Shown piece after piece: positions 7,805 through 10,171 of a stretch of DNA of 10,171 bases (position 1 is the first letter of the stretch; every line of letters starts with the position of its first letter). A model generated the notes under the pieces. It did no database searches. It saw nothing but the letters and a program-made list of their open reading frames with translations, and was not told the origin of the DNA. The position numbers and the translations under genes were made by a program. Origin of the DNA: Dethiosulfatibacter sp. (GTDB lineage Bacteria; Bacillota_A; Clostridia; Tissierellales; Dethiosulfatibacteraceae); contig JAHRFV010000249.1 of assembly GCA_019084435.1 (NCBI GenBank), forward strand, positions 1 through 10,171, given 5' to 3'.

Positions 7805-8675
7805 TAAACATACTGGAAGAGAACTGTTGAGAAACAACATAAGGGACAAGAGGATGAGTGACTTTACTCAAAATGGAGATGATGATTGCCCATTTTGTCC
7901 AGGGAATCAAAGCAGAGAGAATTGTTTGAGATACGAAGAGATTGTAGATGGTTGCTGGGTGACCAGATCGATAGATAATAAGTTTCCGGCGTTGCTGTGT
8001 GATGAGGATAAACATCTTAATGGAGAGATAGATTACGGGAAACATGAAGTAATGATAGAAACCTGTGATCACAACAAAAACTTCTTTGATTTTTCAATTG
8101 AGGAATTTACTTGTATCATAAAAATGTATAAAGCACGTTTCATAGCGCTTAATAACGAGGATAAAATTGAAAGTGTCATTATTTATAAAAACCACCTCAA
8201 AAGTGCAGGAGCGTCAAAAAGACATTCCCACAGCCAGATTTTATCCATGTCTTTTATACCACCTGAGTTGAGGAATGAATTGAAAGCCACAGTCAGTGCT
8301 AATGACATATCTGAGCAAAGCATTGTCTATGAAAATCAAAACTTCATCGTGTTCATACCCGAGGATGCTTTCCTATCTGGCGAAGTCATTGTCAGGCATA
8401 AAATGAGTAATCGATTTGAACATACGGTTGAAAATGAGATCGAAGACATGGCAGAAGTGCTACAATATGTTTTTCAAAAGGTTGAGTATGTCCATGGACA
8501 AATCCCGTTCAATATATATATCCACTCAGTGCCAAAAAACATTGAAAACGAAGATTTCAGATGGCATATTCATGTAATACCCAGAAGAGGAAATTTTGGA
8601 GGATTTGAGCTAAGTACAGGCTTATATATCAACTCTTTGGATATAGAAGAGATGCTGGAAAAATTCAGAGAATAA
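7788..8675 (+). CDS. GalT-like HIT-superfamily nucleotidyltransferase
   Basis: This 295-residue protein is related to galactose-1-phosphate uridylyltransferase, which moves UMP between UDP-glucose and galactose-1-phosphate through a uridylyl-histidine. Visible landmarks are C34-P-F-C37 and H95 (in E-T-C-D-H), which with H146 match the zinc ligands of E. coli GalT (C52, C55, H115, H164). The active-site block is A-G-A-S-K-R-H-S-H-S-Q: H148 would be the nucleophile, in H-S-H rather than the classical H-P-H. The second HIT half shows F-N-x-Y-I-H-S-V-P and W-H-I-H-V-I-P-R (H260, H262). It is shorter than E. coli GalT (about 348), and I see no galK or galE beside it, so galactose metabolism is not supported by context. 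Other members of the family act on different sugar phosphates or on dinucleoside polyphosphates. It shares an operon with the DprA-like gene and overlaps it by 17 nt. No clear terminator follows. Confidence 0.82.
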   Translation: MKLIINKHTGRELLRNNIRDKRMSDFTQNGDDDCPFCPGNQSRENCLRYEEIVDGCWVTRSIDNKFPALLCDEDKHLNGEIDYGKHEVMIETCDHNKNFFDFSIEEFTCIIKMYKARFIALNNEDKIESVIIYKNHLKSAGASKRHSHSQILSMSFIPPELRNELKATVSANDISEQSIVYENQNFIVFIPEDAFLSGEVIVRHKMSNRFEHTVENEIEDMAEVLQYVFQKVEYVHGQIPFNIYIHSVPKNIENEDFRWHIHVIPRRGNFGGFELSTGLYINSLDIEEMLEKFRE

Positions 8676-8713
8676 AAAAACACTAAATATAACCTATAAA
8701 ATCAATAAAAAGG

Positions 8714-8742
8714 TTGACACACCATGTCTGGATGGTTATAAT
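8714..8742 (+). promoter_or_regulatory. Consensus promoter of tRNA-Leu
   Basis: TTGACA (8714-8719) and TATAAT (8737-8742) match the vegetative consensus at all twelve positions with an exact 17-nt spacer. Transcription would start near 8749, about 12 nt before the mature tRNA end. Strength of this kind is expected for stable RNA genes. Confidence 0.93.
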
Positions 8743-8760
8743 AAAGCTTGTTACTGATGA

Positions 8761-8844
8761 GCGGGCGTGGCGGAATTGGCAGACGCGCTAGACTTAGGAT
8801 CTAGTGTCTTCGACGTGGGAGTTCGAGTCTCTTCGCCCGCACCA
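8761..8844 (+). tRNA. tRNA-Leu (anticodon UAG)
   Basis: The acceptor arms GCGGGCG (8761-8767) and CGCCCGC (8834-8840) pair fully; discriminator A (8841) and an encoded CCA (8842-8844) follow. The anticodon stem CTAGA (8788-8792)/TCTAG (8800-8804) closes the loop CTTAGGA, giving anticodon TAG at 8795-8797, which reads CUA and probably other CUN codons. The T arm is GGGAG/CTCTT with two G-T pairs and loop TTCGAGT. A long variable arm (8805-8816, GTC/GAC stem) marks it as a class II tRNA, as expected for leucine. All parts are intact. Confidence 0.97.
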
Positions 8845-8855
8845 TGTAAACAATC

Positions 8856-8881
8856 AAGGCAGTTTTCGCACTGTCTTTTTT
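8856..8881 (+). terminator. Intrinsic terminator of tRNA-Leu
   Basis: AAGGCAGT (8856-8863) pairs with ACTGTCTT (8870-8877), with one G-T pair, around a 6-nt loop. Six T run from 8876 to 8881. It begins 12 nt after the CCA end. TAAACAA at 8847-8853 and TTGTTTG after the T run could extend the stem, so it might also work for the converging gene at 8904. Confidence 0.8.
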
Positions 8882-8903
8882 GTTTGTAAAAAACTGACTA
8901 TTC

Positions 8904-9434
8904 CTATTTTTTTGGTTCAATTCCTTCTTCCAAAAGTATCTCGGCTATCAAACGCGCTGCATATTCGGGGGGTTGTCTACACATTTTAGCGCCATCGTCG
9001 TTTATGAATTGGACACGTTCTTCAGGAATCATCGTATTGTAATCACGTCCCATGATTGCAGGTCTTACACAATTACACATGGTACTTCCCCATCTTTCCT
9101 TAAAGTCTTCGCAAAAGTTCCAGACCAGTGTACGTCGACGTAGAAGCTCTTCAGCTGCTTCTGGTGTTTTATAGCTTGGATCCGAAAGTTTTTCTCTTCC
9201 TAGAGCCATTCCCAGAGCCATTAGTCCACCCGATACAGCACCGCATGTTTCACCTCTTAGCATAATGCCCGGGAAAAAGCTGGCAGCTTTTATGAGTTCC
9301 GTGATACCATCAAAGTCAAATTCCTCAGCCAAAGCAGCAATTGTTCCTTGAGCGCAATTAACAGACATTTCTTCATAATCTCCTGCCTTAATGGAGATCT
9401 TTTCAACAAAATCCTTCTTGTTATCTGATAGCAT
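8904..9434 (-). CDS. C_GCAxxG_C_C family (putative redox-active) protein
   Basis: This 176-residue soluble protein resembles the C_GCAxxG_C_C family, small cysteine-rich proteins common in anaerobes, with no established reaction. The central motif is N26-C27-A-Q-G30, then a hydrophobic helix, then E-T-C64-G-A-V-S-G-G and A-L-G-M-A-L-G (73-79), the typical glycine-rich core. Further cysteines are at 108, 120, 122 and 152; C120-N-C122 follows F-K-E-R-W-G-S, a usual position for the late cysteines of the family. No signal peptide or membrane segment is seen. The start at 9434 is supported by AGAGAGGT (9448-9441 on the minus strand) about 6 nt upstream. It is transcribed toward the tRNA and divergently from the serpin. 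Metal or disulfide chemistry is likely from the cysteines, but this is inference. Confidence 0.8.
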   Translation of the reverse strand: MLSDNKKDFVEKISIKAGDYEEMSVNCAQGTIAALAEEFDFDGITELIKAASFFPGIMLRGETCGAVSGGLMALGMALGREKLSDPSYKTPEAAEELLRRRTLVWNFCEDFKERWGSTMCNCVRPAIMGRDYNTMIPEERVQFINDDGAKMCRQPPEYAARLIAEILLEEGIEPKK

Positions 9435-9492
9435 ATTTTTACCTCTCTCATTTGGAATAACCGAGTCTTTAACTCAGCTCAATGACAGTTTA

Positions 9493-9521
9493 ATTCTAAC
9501 ATCAATGAAAAATCAAAACAA
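9493..9521 (-). promoter_or_regulatory. Promoter of the C_GCAxxG_C_C gene
   Basis: On the minus strand TTGTTT (9521-9516) is followed by a 17-nt spacer and TAGAAT (9498-9493), with TG one base before it, giving an extended -10 (TGTTAGAAT). The mRNA would begin near 9486, and its leader contains a 6-bp hairpin (9461-9477, one G-T pair) of unknown meaning. Confidence 0.55.
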
Positions 9522-9529
9522 CTATTTAT

Positions 9530-9535
9530 TATAAT
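9530..9535 (+). promoter_or_regulatory. Possible -10 of the serpin gene
   Basis: TATAAT at 9530-9535 is a perfect -10 but has no recognisable -35 at 16-18 nt. It sits in the palindrome ATTATAAT (9528-9535), so a -10-like sequence exists on both strands. The placement 49 nt before the serpin ATG is reasonable. Confidence 0.3.
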
Positions 9536-9583
9536 GGAACAAACCTTTAAATTGATTAGTCTAATAATCAGGAGGTGTTTTAC

Positions 9584-10093
9584 ATGCGCAAAATCATCTT
9601 ATCATTGATAATCGCAAGTCTTATAATTAGTAGTATTACCGGTTGTAATGTAGTGACGGAGTCGAATAAGGATTTCGATCTGGAACTAATCAACACTGAT
9701 GTAACATCGTCCAATATGGATTTTGCCTTTGATGTACTTAAGGAGTTGAATAGGGAAGACTTACATAAGAACATATTTATATCTCCTCTGAGTATTTCGA
9801 CAGCTCTGAGCATGACTTATAACGGAGCAGTCGGAGAGACCCTGAAACAAATGGAAAAAGGTCTTAAGTATACAGACCTGGATAAAAACATTGTTAACAC
9901 CACTTACAAAAACCTGATGGCTTATTTATCTCAAGTGGATGAAAAAGTGGATCTGACCATCAGCAACTCCATCTGGTATAGGCAAGGAGAAACAATTAAA
10001 CAAGACTTTATTGACGTTAATAAACAATTCTGGTTCTATAATAAATGTTGGGGTGGTAAAACATTCCAACATCTTTTTTTACAAAAAAAGTAG
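9584..10093 (+). pseudogene. Serpin lipoprotein, truncated by an insertion
   Basis: Serpins are suicide inhibitors of serine or cysteine proteases, normally about 370-420 residues with a reactive loop near the C-terminus. Residues 1-21 form a lipoprotein signal: K/R start, a hydrophobic run and lipobox I-T-G-C21, so the protein was meant to be anchored outside the membrane. The serpin fold begins at about residue 45, with N-I-F-I-S-P-L-S-I-S-T-A-L-S-M and Y-N-G-A, then S-N-S-I-W-Y-R-Q and F-I-D-V-N-K-Q-F. Homology stops after F149 (about 10031). The last 20 codons (W-F-Y-N-K-C-W-G-G...) are not serpin-like and come from the inserted element, with a stop at 10091. The reactive loop and most of the sheet are lost, so the product should be inactive. 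ATG 9584 is chosen over GTG 9575 because AGGAGGTG (9570-9577) covers the latter. The 3' remainder may lie beyond the element. Confidence 0.8.
10045..10080 (+). terminator. Terminator-like hairpin inside the element end
   Basis: ATGTTGG (10045-10051) and CCAACAT (10066-10072) are exact reverse complements with a 14-nt loop, followed by C and seven T (10074-10080). It would stop transcripts coming from the serpin promoter before they reach the transposase, a known way for insertion sequences to limit their activity. Confidence 0.55.
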
Positions 10094-10154
10094 AGCAAAA
10101 GACTAAAACCAGTTAGAATAAAATCACCACAATCCATTCAAGGAGGTTTTAGCA

Positions 10155-10171
10155 ATGCTCTACTACCATCA
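10155..10171 (+). CDS. Start of a probable transposase gene, cut by the window edge
   Basis: ATG at 10155 is preceded by AAGGAGG (10140-10146) with 8-nt spacing, so a translated gene almost surely starts here. Only M-L-Y-Y-H is visible, which identifies nothing by itself. The transposase role is inferred from its place about 120 bp inside the proposed element end. A TAGAAT at 10114-10119 could be its -10, without a good -35. The start codon lies in an inverted repeat with 10089-10097. Confidence 0.5.

Larger units (their letters stand above)
10032..10171 (+). mobile_element. Left end of a probable insertion sequence (partial)
   Basis: The serpin frame is lost exactly where the sequence becomes GGTTCTATAATAAATGTTGG (10032-10051). 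Ends beginning GG-T-T-C-T and continuing into a G-rich stretch recall ISL3-family inverted repeats; this is from memory and not tested. Inside are a terminator-like hairpin (10045-10080), a non-coding leader, and a strong ribosome site before an ATG at 10155. If ISL3-like, an 8-bp target duplication of ACAATTCT (10024-10031) is expected at the far end, outside the window. The family call is tentative; the presence of an inserted element is better supported. Confidence 0.6.

Noticed and set aside
8691..8715. Hairpin AACCT/AGGTT as terminator of the GalT-like gene
   Set aside because: Only 5 bp with a 15-nt loop, no following T run, and it overlaps the tRNA -35 box.
8761..8844. tRNA-Leu as an attachment site for an integrated element
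   Set aside because: No integrase is in the window and no repeat of the tRNA 3' end was seen downstream; the nearby insertion sequence is in the serpin, more than 1 kb away.
8804..8989. Plus-strand open frame of 61 codons starting inside tRNA-Leu
   Set aside because: It begins in the tRNA, crosses the terminator and runs antisense to the redox-protein gene; no ribosome site supports it.
9575..9583. GTG at 9575 as the serpin start
   Set aside because: It overlaps the AGGAGGTG ribosome site; ATG 9584 has correct spacing and begins a clean lipoprotein signal.

Overview
The window looks like a chromosomal segment of a strictly anaerobic, low-G+C Firmicute, probably an amino-acid-fermenting member of the Clostridia. 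The reasons are the A+T-rich intergenic DNA, strong AGGAGG-type ribosome sites, a sodium-pumping decarboxylase beta subunit, a C_GCAxxG_C_C family redox protein, and the codon style of the main genes. I cannot name a genus.

Layout, left to right. (1) Positions 1-489 are the 3' end of a membrane decarboxylase beta subunit (OadB/GcdB/MmdB type), closed by a strong intrinsic terminator. (2) A 327-bp gap holds a perfect dyad, a good sigma-A-type promoter and two near-identical 12-bp dyads placed over that promoter. (3) gltB and gltD (817-6764) encode the large and small subunits of glutamate synthase. They are tightly coupled and end at a GNRA-loop terminator. (4) A short operon (6890-8675) joins a DprA/Smf-like protein to a GalT-like HIT-superfamily nucleotidyltransferase. 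The two genes overlap by 17 nt, and the pairing is not an obvious pathway. (5) A tRNA-Leu(UAG) at 8761-8844 has a full-consensus promoter and its own terminator. (6) Divergent genes follow: a C_GCAxxG_C_C family redox protein on the minus strand, and a serpin lipoprotein on the plus strand. (7) The serpin is cut after about 149 codons, where the sequence becomes what looks like the left end of an insertion sequence (from about 10032). That end has a terminator-like hairpin and the first codons of a probable transposase, which runs off the window.

Functionally, glutamate synthase supplies glutamate from glutamine and 2-oxoglutarate. The decarboxylase fragment belongs to the energy-conserving part of organic-acid or glutamate fermentation. 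The other genes do not form one pathway with these. I found no convincing undescribed system. The points most worth a second look are the paired dyads on the gltB promoter, the divergent DprA-like protein translationally coupled to a GalT-like enzyme, and the insertion-sequence end that breaks the serpin, including an inverted repeat that could sequester the transposase start.
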